Under the pieces are notes generated by a model. That model saw only the letters and a program-made list of their open reading frames with translations. It searched no databases and was not told where the DNA came from. Positions 12,679 through 21,176 of a DNA stretch of 28,051 bases are shown here, piece after piece. Position numbers and translations under genes: made by a program. This DNA comes from SABI01 sp963676605 (GTDB lineage Bacteria > Spirochaetota > Spirochaetia > Sphaerochaetales > Sphaerochaetaceae): assembly GCA_963676605.2 (NCBI GenBank), contig CAXXSP010000020.1, positions 1-28,051 of the forward strand, written 5' to 3'. How positions within the stretch are numbered: position 1 is the stretch's first letter; each line of letters opens with the position of its first letter.

Positions 12679-15600
12679 ATGGCCACTATCATAACCGACG
12701 AATTAAAACTCTTGATCACAGCGGAAGCTGAAGCTGCAATCCGAGAGCTTGGATCCTATAAGAACGCTCTGAGTGATCTGGATGCAGCGAATAAGAGTGC
12801 ATCTACTACTTCATCAGATACAACCAGGAACATCGATGAGCAGACCATCTCCATGAAGGAAGCTGAAGCTGCCATCAAGGATGCATCAGACGCGACACGC
12901 AAAGCTGAGACATCTTCCAAGTCCTATTCCTCCGGACTCAAGAGTGTTGATAATGCTCAGACTACTGTTCAGGTAGGGGCAAAGGCAATGGGTAAAGCTA
13001 TACTGGGAGCTCTTGCTCCTATTGCCATTGCCATGAAAACCTTCCAGATCATGAAAGATCTTACTCTTGATTCAGCAGCTGCATATGCTGAAGCTCAGGG
13101 GGAGGCGAGAAAGTTCTCCATCACCTACCGGGATGTTGCCGAGGATGCTGAGGAAGCTGCGAAATACTGGGCAGAGACATTCGGTTATGCAGAGTCTTCA
13201 GCCAAGAGTGTTCTCGGTTCTGCCGGAGATATGTATACCGGTATGGGAATGAGTGGTGAAGCGGCTCTCTCCCTAGCGGAAAGAACCACTTATCTTGGTG
13301 GTGCACTCAGCAAACTCAATCCTCAGATTGGGTTCGCTTCCGAAGCAACCCGAGCGCTGATCACGGCAACAACGGGGGAGCGTGAAGCTCTCAAGACCTG
13401 GGGAATTATAATCAGTGAAGCTGCTATCCAGGCAAAGCTCCTGGAGCGCGGACAGAAGGATCTCACCGGCGCTGCCATGCTCAATGCAAAGGCCCAGGCT
13501 ACTTTAGATATCGCATATGAACAGAGCCCGAATGCTCTTGCTGCCGTTACCTCCGCAACACAGCTTGCCGCTGACACGAACCGTGAACTCAGTGAAGCCT
13601 GGAAAGAGCAGATGGAGCTTACGGGTGAGGTTATAAACAAAGTGTTCCAGCCTATCAAAGGGGCGCTTGCTGATTGGCTCAAAGGGATGAACGAGGTGGC
13701 GAAAGCGCAGCGTGATGCGATGGAGGTAAAGCCTAATCTCGATTTAATAAACAGCTATAGTGACACTGCAGAAAAGGTTGATGATCTTGTAAACACCTAT
13801 GAGGCTCTGAATGAGAAGGCTACTCTCACGAAAGAGGAACAGGCAGACCTTAAAACCATCATGATCGATATCGGGAATCTTGTTCCCTCCGCCGTTACTT
13901 CCTGGAATGACTATGGTGATGCTATTGCTTTCAGTACAAGTAAGGCAAAAGAGTTTGCTGATCAACAGAGAGAACTCAGGATCGCTGAGACTGAACTTCA
14001 ACTTCTCAGACTGGACTACCAAGAGAAGGTGGCCCGATCACAGTATGAAAAAGATAAGAAGAATCTCGATGATACCAATGAGATCATCAGGAAAAAGGAA
14101 GAAGAAATAGGGAAAATGGCAGAGCTGCAGACAATAGCAGAGTCTGCATATACGATATTTCATACACCGGGGTCTGATAGTCTTAATAAGACTGTTGAAT
14201 TCCTACAGGAGAACGCTGCAAAACTGAAGGACACTTTGATTGATCCTGCAGATATTATCGGAATGGGCTGGCAAGGTGGGTACGATACACTCAGCTCCAG
14301 ACTGGAAGATATCATCGGCGATTATGGTGATCTGGAAGATGAACTGGATAAGCTGTACTTGAAAAGAGCTGAATACGAGGTTGGAACAAAAGAGTATGAT
14401 GTACTAAACACCCAGATACAGCAGGCATCAGCAGAAATTGAATTGCTTACTGGAAACTATGGTCCTTTGATTAGCCAGCTTGAAAAACAGATCATCGTCG
14501 CGAAAGGATCGAATCAGAGCTTCATTGAAATGCAGAAGCAATTTAATACTGGAGCGATCGATGCAAAAGAGTACGCCGCTGCTCTTCAGTCGGTGGTAGA
14601 TTCTCTGAAGGAAGTTGAAGGCAGTGATGATGTCCCTACCTTGAATGCAGCGGATACGGATGCTTTTAAAGATTCAATTGCCACTCCTGATGAGAAAGCC
14701 TTGACTGCTTATCTTGAAGTCTCACAGCTCGCGGCAGCCCTCTGGGACCAGCAGTTGATTACAGCAGAAGAGTATGGTCGTGCAATCTCTCAGGCAAATT
14801 CTGAATACGAAGATGCTACCGGTTTATCTGATGATCGTGCGAGAGCTCAGGAGCTGATCAATTCTCTGCTTACTGATGGACAGGCTGCTGTAATTGAGCT
14901 TGCTGCTTACGAGAGAGAGCTCCTTGATCTGCAGAACCAAGGACTGCTAACTGAAGAACAGAGACTCGCTCTCATCAAGGCACGCCAGGAAGAAGAAGTG
15001 CGTGCGATTGATTACGCCAAAGAGGGATTGAAGGATATTGCCGATAACTACTTCACCCTTTATGCGATCGGTGAAGTGATTAGTGATACCTTCAAGAATA
15101 TCGGAGCAGCTCTCGCTTCAGGAGATGATGTTCTGGAAGCATCAGGAAAAGCCTTGCAGTCCTTTGTTTCCAGCATGCTTTCAGAGTTGGCAACACTTGC
15201 GATCGGATCAGGATTGAGAGTGATCGCAGAGATGGGAACCGCCGGGATCCCGATTGCATTCGGTCTGTTCGCTCTTGCCGGGATTGCCGGGATCAGTGCC
15301 GGATTTTTTGGAGCGAGTGGGAAAGGTCTCGATTCTTCTATACAGGACACACTCAGCGAAGAACTCGCGATCAGAGAGAGCCTGAATGATGCTCTCGAAG
15401 ATCAGCTCTCTCTGGAAGAGGATCTTCTTCGTAGGCAGCTTGATAGAAACCTCATCAGCGATGAAGAGTATGCTGCTGCCATTCAAGACATTCAACAGCA
15501 ACAGAATCAGAGTGAAGCCTATACTGAGGCACTTTCTCTCGTGAGTGGCCGTATCGGTGATATAGACAATGAACTGTCCGATATGTCGGGGTGGACTAAA

Positions 15601-15981
15601 TTCTGGACCCATAAGGATGAGAACCTTGAAAATGAGGCAGATGCTCTCGCAGCCCTTGCTGAACAGATCAACAATGCGACCTCTGCGGAAGAACTCAGGG
15701 CACTCATTGCTGAGCTGGAGAAGTATGGCATCGACACCAGTTCTATTCCTGCATTTGCTACCGGGGGTGACTTCATAACGAACGGACCACAGCTAATCAA
15801 GGTAGGGGACAATGCATCAGGAAGAGAAAGAGTGACCATCACTCCACTCGGATCGGGTGATACTACTGCGGGCGGCCAAACCGTCATTGTGAATATAAAC
15901 GGACCCGTTCTCAATTACGAAGATCTTTATAAGAAACTTGATGAAGCCGGGGTGAGATTAAAGAGGAGAAGCCTTGCATGA
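12679..15981 (+). CDS. Tail tape measure protein
   Basis: 1100 residues, the longest phage gene here. ATG 12679 has GGAGG six bases upstream; the TTG at 12637 lies inside a hairpin and is rejected. An alanine-rich coiled-coil start is followed by AKAMGKAILGALAPIAIAMK, long helical stretches, a hydrophobic segment at about 840-915 (FVSSMLSELATLAIGSGL..., GIPIAFGLFALAGIAGISAG), and the typical tape measure ending FATGGDFITNGPQLIKVGDN then RERVTITPLG. It sets tail length and leaves the tail with the DNA, crossing the inner membrane. By the usual 1.5 angstrom per residue rule the tail would be roughly 165 nm; this is an estimate. The stop overlaps the next start (ATGA). Confidence 0.93.
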   Translation: MATIITDELKLLITAEAEAAIRELGSYKNALSDLDAANKSASTTSSDTTRNIDEQTISMKEAEAAIKDASDATRKAETSSKSYSSGLKSVDNAQTTVQVGAKAMGKAILGALAPIAIAMKTFQIMKDLTLDSAAAYAEAQGEARKFSITYRDVAEDAEEAAKYWAETFGYAESSAKSVLGSAGDMYTGMGMSGEAALSLAERTTYLGGALSKLNPQIGFASEATRALITATTGEREALKTWGIIISEAAIQAKLLERGQKDLTGAAMLNAKAQATLDIAYEQSPNALAAVTSATQLAADTNRELSEAWKEQMELTGEVINKVFQPIKGALADWLKGMNEVAKAQRDAMEVKPNLDLINSYSDTAEKVDDLVNTYEALNEKATLTKEEQADLKTIMIDIGNLVPSAVTSWNDYGDAIAFSTSKAKEFADQQRELRIAETELQLLRLDYQEKVARSQYEKDKKNLDDTNEIIRKKEEEIGKMAELQTIAESAYTIFHTPGSDSLNKTVEFLQENAAKLKDTLIDPADIIGMGWQGGYDTLSSRLEDIIGDYGDLEDELDKLYLKRAEYEVGTKEYDVLNTQIQQASAEIELLTGNYGPLISQLEKQIIVAKGSNQSFIEMQKQFNTGAIDAKEYAAALQSVVDSLKEVEGSDDVPTLNAADTDAFKDSIATPDEKALTAYLEVSQLAAALWDQQLITAEEYGRAISQANSEYEDATGLSDDRARAQELINSLLTDGQAAVIELAAYERELLDLQNQGLLTEEQRLALIKARQEEEVRAIDYAKEGLKDIADNYFTLYAIGEVISDTFKNIGAALASGDDVLEASGKALQSFVSSMLSELATLAIGSGLRVIAEMGTAGIPIAFGLFALAGIAGISAGFFGASGKGLDSSIQDTLSEELAIRESLNDALEDQLSLEEDLLRRQLDRNLISDEEYAAAIQDIQQQQNQSEAYTEALSLVSGRIGDIDNELSDMSGWTKFWTHKDENLENEADALAALAEQINNATSAEELRALIAELEKYGIDTSSIPAFATGGDFITNGPQLIKVGDNASGRERVTITPLGSGDTTAGGQTVIVNINGPVLNYEDLYKKLDEAGVRLKRRSLA

Positions 15982-18533
15982 TTGATGATGTAATTATCAC
16001 ACTGACCTACGGGGTGGATGAATACGATATCTCAGATATGCTTGTTCCTGGCAGTCTTTCAATTGAAGAGAATGCTTGCAATTCCAATTATACTTCCACT
16101 CTTGATAGTGCCCGCTGGTCCATTCGATTCAGTGAAGAGATATTTTTTCTTCTCAGAGATGCCACTGATGTGATCAGCGTTCTCATCACTGATAGGGACA
16201 CAATGACTGTTCTCTTCAAAGGTCAAATTGATCCTATGCCGGAAGCGGACTGGACAATCCCTGAAGACTCCTCTGATATCAGTATGGATGCGGTTGACTT
16301 TACTGTTGCCCTCGATGATCCTATTGCTCAGTCTGTTACCTTCCCCGAGAATGTAGGCGATACTGCATTCTATATCTATAAGCGGGGAGAGGAGACCTGG
16401 TCGATATTGTACTGGCTACTCAACCTCGCCGGGCTCTCAGACTACATATCATCGGATGCTCCGGATATGGAAAACATGGTTCTCCATTTTGCAGCGAAAG
16501 AGCAATCAAAAACATATAGGGAACTGATCGATGCGCTTCTGTATGATTATGGCTACGTTCTCTTGAGGGTTGACGGTGATATGATTTCATGGGTACCTAC
16601 TGCACTCGATACTATAGAGAATGTAGATATACTCTCAGAGAGCGATGTCCTCGCTTCAGGCAATCACAGAGTAAGGGTGAGGAAAAAATTCAACACCTAT
16701 GACGGGGTAAAGGTTACCTGGCCCAAAACGAAGATCATGGAAGATGCGCTTCTCTGGAGAGGAAGTCTGCCGATCGGAGACTCGGCAACAGAACCTCATC
16801 CGGGAGAACCTATAGCATCCCAGGATTATTGGCCTGAAGACTCGGACATTCAGGAAACCTGGATGGATTTCACTGATGAATATCTGGATACCGCCTATCT
16901 TGCAGGAGAGACAAGATTGCGGAACGATGATCTTGCTCTTATTGCTTCGTCAAATCATTATATAAATGATAACAAAGATACCTCTGTAGAATTAGATCCT
17001 ATCAATGAAACAGACAATATTATCTATGAAGCACTAAGAGCACGACTTAGGTATAAAAATACCGGGGTAGAGATTGCGAAGTTATACTGGTCGAAAATTC
17101 TTGGTAATGCGCTCGTGCAGACAGCACTTCCTTCTGCTCAATGTCCAACGATCGCGAAGAATATGAAGTCAATTGAAAGTACCCATATTTATACTGGTGA
17201 TGATGCACTCAATGCTGCTCAGCGGGAGTGGATGAGGATGAGCAAGGGTTCATTCGATATTACGTTTTATTCCTTACGCGATCTTCAGCCAGGAACGATC
17301 TTCCGTTTAAAACAGGAAGCGAACCGTTGGGATGATTTTATCCTGGTGATCAGCAGGCAGCGAGTCTACGATCAAAGCGGGGTATGGAAGTACCAGGTTG
17401 TGAGCACTGCTGCGGTTGAAGCTCTAGAGGTTAAACTCTCATCGTTGTCAGGGGCTTCCTCTGGAGCAGATCCAACTGACACCTCCCAGAATCTTTCTGT
17501 CTCATCAGCGCTGCTCAAACCCGGCACCACTGATGAACGTGAAGATTTTGAAGTAAAGATTACTACAGGTATCGAGGGAGAAGAAACTTGGGACATCGCT
17601 CCCGAATTCTTTATCAAGACTGGAGGGGATTACCTTCTTGCGATTGATAACAACTTCCTGGATACAGCGGATGACAGCACTAAGAAGAGAGCCTTGATAA
17701 ACGGCAATGGCGACTTTGCTATAACAAATAAACACATCTATCTAAAGAACGTAAACGCTGATGGATTGAGTGCGAAGAGAGTAAACATTCACGGGAATGT
17801 AGAAACTGAGATCTTCATCAATCCCGGTCTCATTGCTCAACCTTCGAACAGAGACATAATCAACTACCAGACACTGCAGGTACAGGATAAGCAGCTTGCG
17901 TATGACCTGTGTGTGTGGGCTCAGTCTAACGGAATATCTTTCAACGTTCTTCACCGATGTGAGGTATCCGAAGAATCAGAAGTGGGATGGATGATGTTTG
18001 CTCCCCTTACAGCGCTAGGGACTTGGGGGAGCAGTGAGATCGAATGCTATGTCTACCTGTATAAAGATGACGGAACGTCGATCTATACGATTTGGAGCAA
18101 AAGCACTCTCGAAGAATATGAAGTTCAGAATGAATGGATCTTTGGGTGGCCCTGGTTTGGTACTCATACCGAAACCGAATGGGTAACCTACGGATCAGTC
18201 ACGGGTGATATCGAAGCAATTTACGATGGTACCAGAGGTGGAGGTTTTGTTGTTGCTCCAGTACAGTCCGTTGACCCGGAAGATTATCTAATATCTATCC
18301 CCGGATATGGGGTGGACCTTCGGAACAATACCGATGTTACAGTGGATGGGATTACCTGCGATGGTTTCACTGAAGCCGGAGGCCAGAACATGGCGTTCAG
18401 ATGTTACTTCGGTTCTGATTATGATGTGCTTATGAAGAAGCTTCCAGGGAACGATACTGCTACTGTTGATGCTCTGCCGATCGGAGCACTTTACCGTGGT
18501 GCGGGAGATGCACTCTTAGTGAAATGGAGTTGA
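15978..18533 (+). CDS. Tail tip / hub protein with variable C-terminal region
   Basis: 851 residues. The first about 500 (strands such as DVIITLTYGVDEYDISDMLV, DVISVLITDRDTMTVLFKGQ, and helix/strand stretches with TYRELIDALLYDYGYVLLRV, FDITFYSLRDLQPGTIFRLK) resemble hub proteins closing the tail tube. From about residue 510 the character changes: a serine/threonine-rich linker (SGASSGADPTDTSQNLS), then beta-rich segments (ALINGNGDFAITNKHIYLKN, EVGWMMFAPLTALGTWGSSE, CYVYLYKDDGTSIYTIWSKS), suggesting an adhesive or fibre-attachment part. It follows the tape measure in the siphovirus order. I could not see a lysozyme or peptidase motif. Confidence 0.75.
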   Translation: MIDDVIITLTYGVDEYDISDMLVPGSLSIEENACNSNYTSTLDSARWSIRFSEEIFFLLRDATDVISVLITDRDTMTVLFKGQIDPMPEADWTIPEDSSDISMDAVDFTVALDDPIAQSVTFPENVGDTAFYIYKRGEETWSILYWLLNLAGLSDYISSDAPDMENMVLHFAAKEQSKTYRELIDALLYDYGYVLLRVDGDMISWVPTALDTIENVDILSESDVLASGNHRVRVRKKFNTYDGVKVTWPKTKIMEDALLWRGSLPIGDSATEPHPGEPIASQDYWPEDSDIQETWMDFTDEYLDTAYLAGETRLRNDDLALIASSNHYINDNKDTSVELDPINETDNIIYEALRARLRYKNTGVEIAKLYWSKILGNALVQTALPSAQCPTIAKNMKSIESTHIYTGDDALNAAQREWMRMSKGSFDITFYSLRDLQPGTIFRLKQEANRWDDFILVISRQRVYDQSGVWKYQVVSTAAVEALEVKLSSLSGASSGADPTDTSQNLSVSSALLKPGTTDEREDFEVKITTGIEGEETWDIAPEFFIKTGGDYLLAIDNNFLDTADDSTKKRALINGNGDFAITNKHIYLKNVNADGLSAKRVNIHGNVETEIFINPGLIAQPSNRDIINYQTLQVQDKQLAYDLCVWAQSNGISFNVLHRCEVSEESEVGWMMFAPLTALGTWGSSEIECYVYLYKDDGTSIYTIWSKSTLEEYEVQNEWIFGWPWFGTHTETEWVTYGSVTGDIEAIYDGTRGGGFVVAPVQSVDPEDYLISIPGYGVDLRNNTDVTVDGITCDGFTEAGGQNMAFRCYFGSDYDVLMKKLPGNDTATVDALPIGALYRGAGDALLVKWS

Positions 18534-18537
18534 TGTT

Positions 18538-18930
18538 ATGTATGTCAAAATGAATAAGAGCAGACTGTATGTGATTAGCGATTATCTTCCAGATGATGGG
18601 GTTGAAGTAACGAGAGAAGAGTACGATTCTGTCATGCATCCCTCACCTGCACAGAAGCGAGCAGCTTATCTCCTTGGACCTGCTTCTGATCGAGATAAAA
18701 AACGGTATCTGTTCCAGACATTGCGAGCTCAATTAAAGACGGATGGGTCCTTCGAAGAGGATCCGGAATGTTCGTTCTATCAGGGGATGACCGTAGATGA
18801 GATGCAACTAGAGTATGCCAAGTACGTCGGGGATGACGACGAGAGAGCGGCAGAAATCCTGGATGCAAAGAAGGTAACCAAGGCTTATATCAGGAGCTTC
18901 GTGGAGGGTCTGTCAGAAGGTCAATCTTGA
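18538..18930 (+). CDS. Hypothetical phage protein following the tail tip
   Basis: 130 residues, soluble and acidic, not recognised. It has a short strand-rich N-terminus (VKMNKSRLYVISDYLPDDGV), then EVTREEYDSVM, SPAQKRAAYLLGP, and a helical C-terminus (MTVDEMQLEYAKYVGDDDER, then TKAYIRSFVEG). A position right after tip or fibre genes is common for tail-fibre accessory proteins. It forms the middle of a tip/small protein/membrane protein cassette that recurs at 21177-24268. The stop overlaps the next start by two bases (TTGA). Confidence 0.65.
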   Translation: MYVKMNKSRLYVISDYLPDDGVEVTREEYDSVMHPSPAQKRAAYLLGPASDRDKKRYLFQTLRAQLKTDGSFEEDPECSFYQGMTVDEMQLEYAKYVGDDDERAAEILDAKKVTKAYIRSFVEGLSEGQS

Positions 18931-19211
18931 TAGGCAAAGACAAATATCTACATTTCGGGGTGTGTGCTGTTGTCGTCCTGGTAATCGGCTTGCTGTATGA
19001 GCCGGTCACCGGGGCGCTCTGTGGGATCTTCCTGGGAATCGGAAAGGAATATGGTGATCACAAGGCTCCAGGGAATGAATGGAGCTGGGGAGACCTGGCA
19101 GCTGATGCCTTGGGGGTGGTGACTGGAGTATATTGTTCCTGGATTCTCTATAACGTTTGGATATTTGTAAAATTGAGGATGGTCTTGTGCTCCATAGTGC
19201 TGTACCATTAG
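18927..19211 (+). CDS. Small membrane protein with GKE...D...DLAAD motif, copy 1
   Basis: 94 residues starting at TTG 18927 (AGAAGG seven bases upstream, TTGA overlap with the previous stop). It has DKYLHF at the front, a membrane segment (CAVVVLVIGLLYEP...GIF), the motif IGKEYGDH...WSWGDLAADALG and a second membrane segment. This resembles DUF2279/YfiM-like membrane proteins (DKxxHF, KExxD, DxxAD). Copy 2 lies at 23978-24268. Function unknown; holin-like, or exclusion at the membrane, are possibilities. The last about 20 residues (VKLRMVLCSIVLYH) look unlike the rest and run into the AT-rich cargo, so the original C-terminus may have been altered by that insertion. Confidence 0.6.
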   Translation: MIGKDKYLHFGVCAVVVLVIGLLYEPVTGALCGIFLGIGKEYGDHKAPGNEWSWGDLAADALGVVTGVYCSWILYNVWIFVKLRMVLCSIVLYH

Positions 19212-19214
19212 CAC
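19197..19214 (+). repeat. Inverted repeat at the left edge of the AT-rich cargo
   Basis: GTGCT (19197-19201) and AGCAC (19210-19214) enclose eight bases. A second GTGCT at 19187-19191 can pair with the same 3' arm as an alternative. The structure sits between the membrane protein stop and the DUF3800 ribosome site (GGAGGAGAG). It may influence DUF3800 expression; it is short and could be chance. Confidence 0.3.
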
Positions 19215-19232
19215 ATATCCGGAGGAGAGATC

Positions 19233-20369
19233 ATGTTTGTATATATCGATGAGTCTGGGCATACGGGAAAGAACAGTAAAGATCCAGCACAACCTGTTTT
19301 TCATTACATGGCAGCAGCTTCATTAAAAAATCTCGATCTTGATTTGGATGGACGATTTAAAAAGATATTAAAACAAAACGGAATTTCTGAAATTCATGGT
19401 GCCGTAAACTTTAATAAAATTGAGGACTATGCAGCAGATATATTGAAAATCCTAAGATCAAATTCAGTCTCATTTTTTTATACCATAATTGAGAAAGATT
19501 GTATGGCTTACGCGAAGTTATACGACACAATATTTGACAATGTTGAGAATAAAGGTGTTAGGTTCCAGGCTTATCAGGTAAGAACATTGAGGCTTATGCT
19601 ACTCGGGATGATAATTGAGATGGTACCCGTTGATGTAGCACATAAATTTTATGAAGAGTGTTTATTCTCAAAATCTGAATCAGATGCAATCAGTGTGCTT
19701 ATAGATACATGTAATGTAATTCTATCAAAAGTTCATATGGTTAGAGATGAACGAGCAAGAGAAATCATAATAGATGCAGCAAAATGGGCAATTAAGAATC
19801 CTTCTGCACTAACGACATTCAATGCAGATAAGCAAAATAGGTGGGCTCATCTTCCTCATATTGCAGGTTTCTTGCCTCTTATGAATATGCTATCAAGCTA
19901 TTCGAATGAGCATAAATCTCCGATCATGCGAATCACTCATGACAACCAAGATCAATTAAGAAAGGTACTAAACGAAATACACAGAGTAGCTTCCGATCCA
20001 AATAATCTTAAAACTGTAAATCTAGGTGAAAATGGAACTATCGAGTTGACAGAAATCAAAAACACCGTCTTTGATCTTAGGGATTCAGCAACGAGCTTTG
20101 GTTTACAGACTGTAGATATCTGTCTTTATGTTCTCTCGCATACAGATAAAATCGAACAGAATTCTATAGACTGGCCAAATGCAAATGCATTGCTTGAATA
20201 TGTTGTATCACATACAAGCCCATACTTTTTGACAAAAGAGAACCTAATCTCTGAAGCGAAGGAAAGGTATGAGCGTATTATGAATGCACCGCTTACAGAA
20301 GAAGATATTGCGCGTGGACAGAAGACTGTTGATGATTGGGAAAGAGATTTCCAAGCCCAACCAAAATAG
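19233..20369 (+). CDS. DUF3800 protein (RNase H-like fold), AT-rich cargo
   Basis: 378 residues of the DUF3800 family. It opens with the family signature YIDESGHTG (acidic D6, E7), continues with a YTIIEKD-type strand, has RITHDNQDQL in the middle (D in HDNQ), and ends the core with FGLQTVDICLYVLSH, carrying the last conserved aspartate. These acidic positions fit a metal-dependent RNase H-like nuclease fold. DUF3800 proteins are frequent on mobile elements and in defence islands, but their activity is mostly unproven. The ATG has GGAGGAGAG upstream. Codon use is strikingly AT-rich compared with the structural genes, which suggests recent acquisition. It is followed 70 bases later by a membrane nuclease candidate. 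Confidence 0.85.
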   Translation: MFVYIDESGHTGKNSKDPAQPVFHYMAAASLKNLDLDLDGRFKKILKQNGISEIHGAVNFNKIEDYAADILKILRSNSVSFFYTIIEKDCMAYAKLYDTIFDNVENKGVRFQAYQVRTLRLMLLGMIIEMVPVDVAHKFYEECLFSKSESDAISVLIDTCNVILSKVHMVRDERAREIIIDAAKWAIKNPSALTTFNADKQNRWAHLPHIAGFLPLMNMLSSYSNEHKSPIMRITHDNQDQLRKVLNEIHRVASDPNNLKTVNLGENGTIELTEIKNTVFDLRDSATSFGLQTVDICLYVLSHTDKIEQNSIDWPNANALLEYVVSHTSPYFLTKENLISEAKERYERIMNAPLTEEDIARGQKTVDDWERDFQAQPK

Positions 20370-20439
20370 ATTGATATAAGATATAAGCATTGAGCACAGG
20401 TTATTTATTTCTAGGAAAAATTAATAAAAAGGTAGGTGT
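20370..20439 (+). other. 70-base AT-rich spacer inside the cargo
   Basis: Very AT-rich, with AAGGTAGGTG serving as ribosome site for the GTG at 20440/20443. TTGATATAAGATATAAG at its start is promoter-like in composition, but I find no pair of hexamers with good spacing. No hairpin with a T run is visible. Confidence 0.3.
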
Positions 20440-21099
20440 GTGGTGGAACTTGAGAAAAATACCATTAAAAATTTGATTGAATATTTAGTAAAGCATCGAT
20501 ATCCAAAAGACAGTTTTTCACTCGAATATAAACTTGCCAATAATTGTTACGTTGATTTAGCCGTCATTGATCGAGAGTTGAATATTCCGGTTCTTCTCTT
20601 TGAAGTAAAAAGCAGAAAAACAGAAAGCTCCATCAAGTTTGGAAACAGGCAACTTGAACAAGATCTCGCATATCTTGAAGATAAAAGTACACCAGCATAT
20701 TTGGTCTTTCCAAAATCAAATGCACCTTTCTTTGAGTTGCAGCGGGTTAACTCCCAGTTGTCAGAGATTGGAAGTAATCCGGTTGGAAATCCTGAGGATA
20801 TTCTTGGAGATTTTGATTATTATCGAAATACTGGAATTTCCCAAAAGAAGAATGAAAAACAAGAAGAGCAAGATAAAAAAGTTGAAGTCTTTTCATATGT
20901 TTGTTGGATTTTAGCAGTTGTTCTCGTGATCTTTGCTATTTTAGTAAATTTAAAGAAAATTGAGATTGATCAGACAGCTGGATTAATTTGTCTCCTCGCA
21001 ATAATGCTTATTTTGGCACCATTTGTACAAAGCATAAAAATCCTTGGATTCGAAATCAATCAATTCGATAAAGCATTAAAAAAAGATAAGTCTAGTTAA
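20440..21099 (+). CDS. Membrane-anchored PD-(D/E)XK nuclease candidate (HsdR-N-like), cargo
   Basis: 219 residues. The N-terminal domain has the restriction-endonuclease-like pattern: E29 in SLEYKL, D39 in YVDLAVID, then E55-V-K57 in LLFEVKSRK, and Q71 in NRQLEQDLAYL. This is the arrangement of type I restriction HsdR N-terminal and related nuclease domains. A charged linker (QKKNEKQEEQDKK, about 135-147) leads to two membrane helices (about 150-170 and 178-198) and a short cytoplasmic end. Such membrane-tethered nucleases would act on DNA at the envelope, for example incoming phage DNA; that role is inferred. Start GTG GTG; GTG 20440 or 20443. AT-rich like the DUF3800 gene, with which it probably forms a two-gene unit. 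Confidence 0.7.
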   Translation: MVELEKNTIKNLIEYLVKHRYPKDSFSLEYKLANNCYVDLAVIDRELNIPVLLFEVKSRKTESSIKFGNRQLEQDLAYLEDKSTPAYLVFPKSNAPFFELQRVNSQLSEIGSNPVGNPEDILGDFDYYRNTGISQKKNEKQEEQDKKVEVFSYVCWILAVVLVIFAILVNLKKIEIDQTAGLICLLAIMLILAPFVQSIKILGFEINQFDKALKKDKSS

Positions 21100-21150
21100 T
21101 CCCACATTAATTCACCGTTAGATTTCCCATAACCCTATTTTGCTATCCTA

Positions 21151-21172
21151 CCTATGAGTTATGCATAGGAGG
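21151..21172 (+). promoter_or_regulatory. Hairpin overlapping the fibre ribosome site
   Basis: CCTATG (21151-21156) pairs with CATAGG (21164-21169) around a seven-base loop. The 3' arm covers the first three bases of AGGAGG (21167-21172), which serves ATG 21177. Folding could mask the ribosome site of the fibre gene. The stem is only six pairs, so the effect may be small. Confidence 0.4.
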
Positions 21173-21176
21173 CAAT

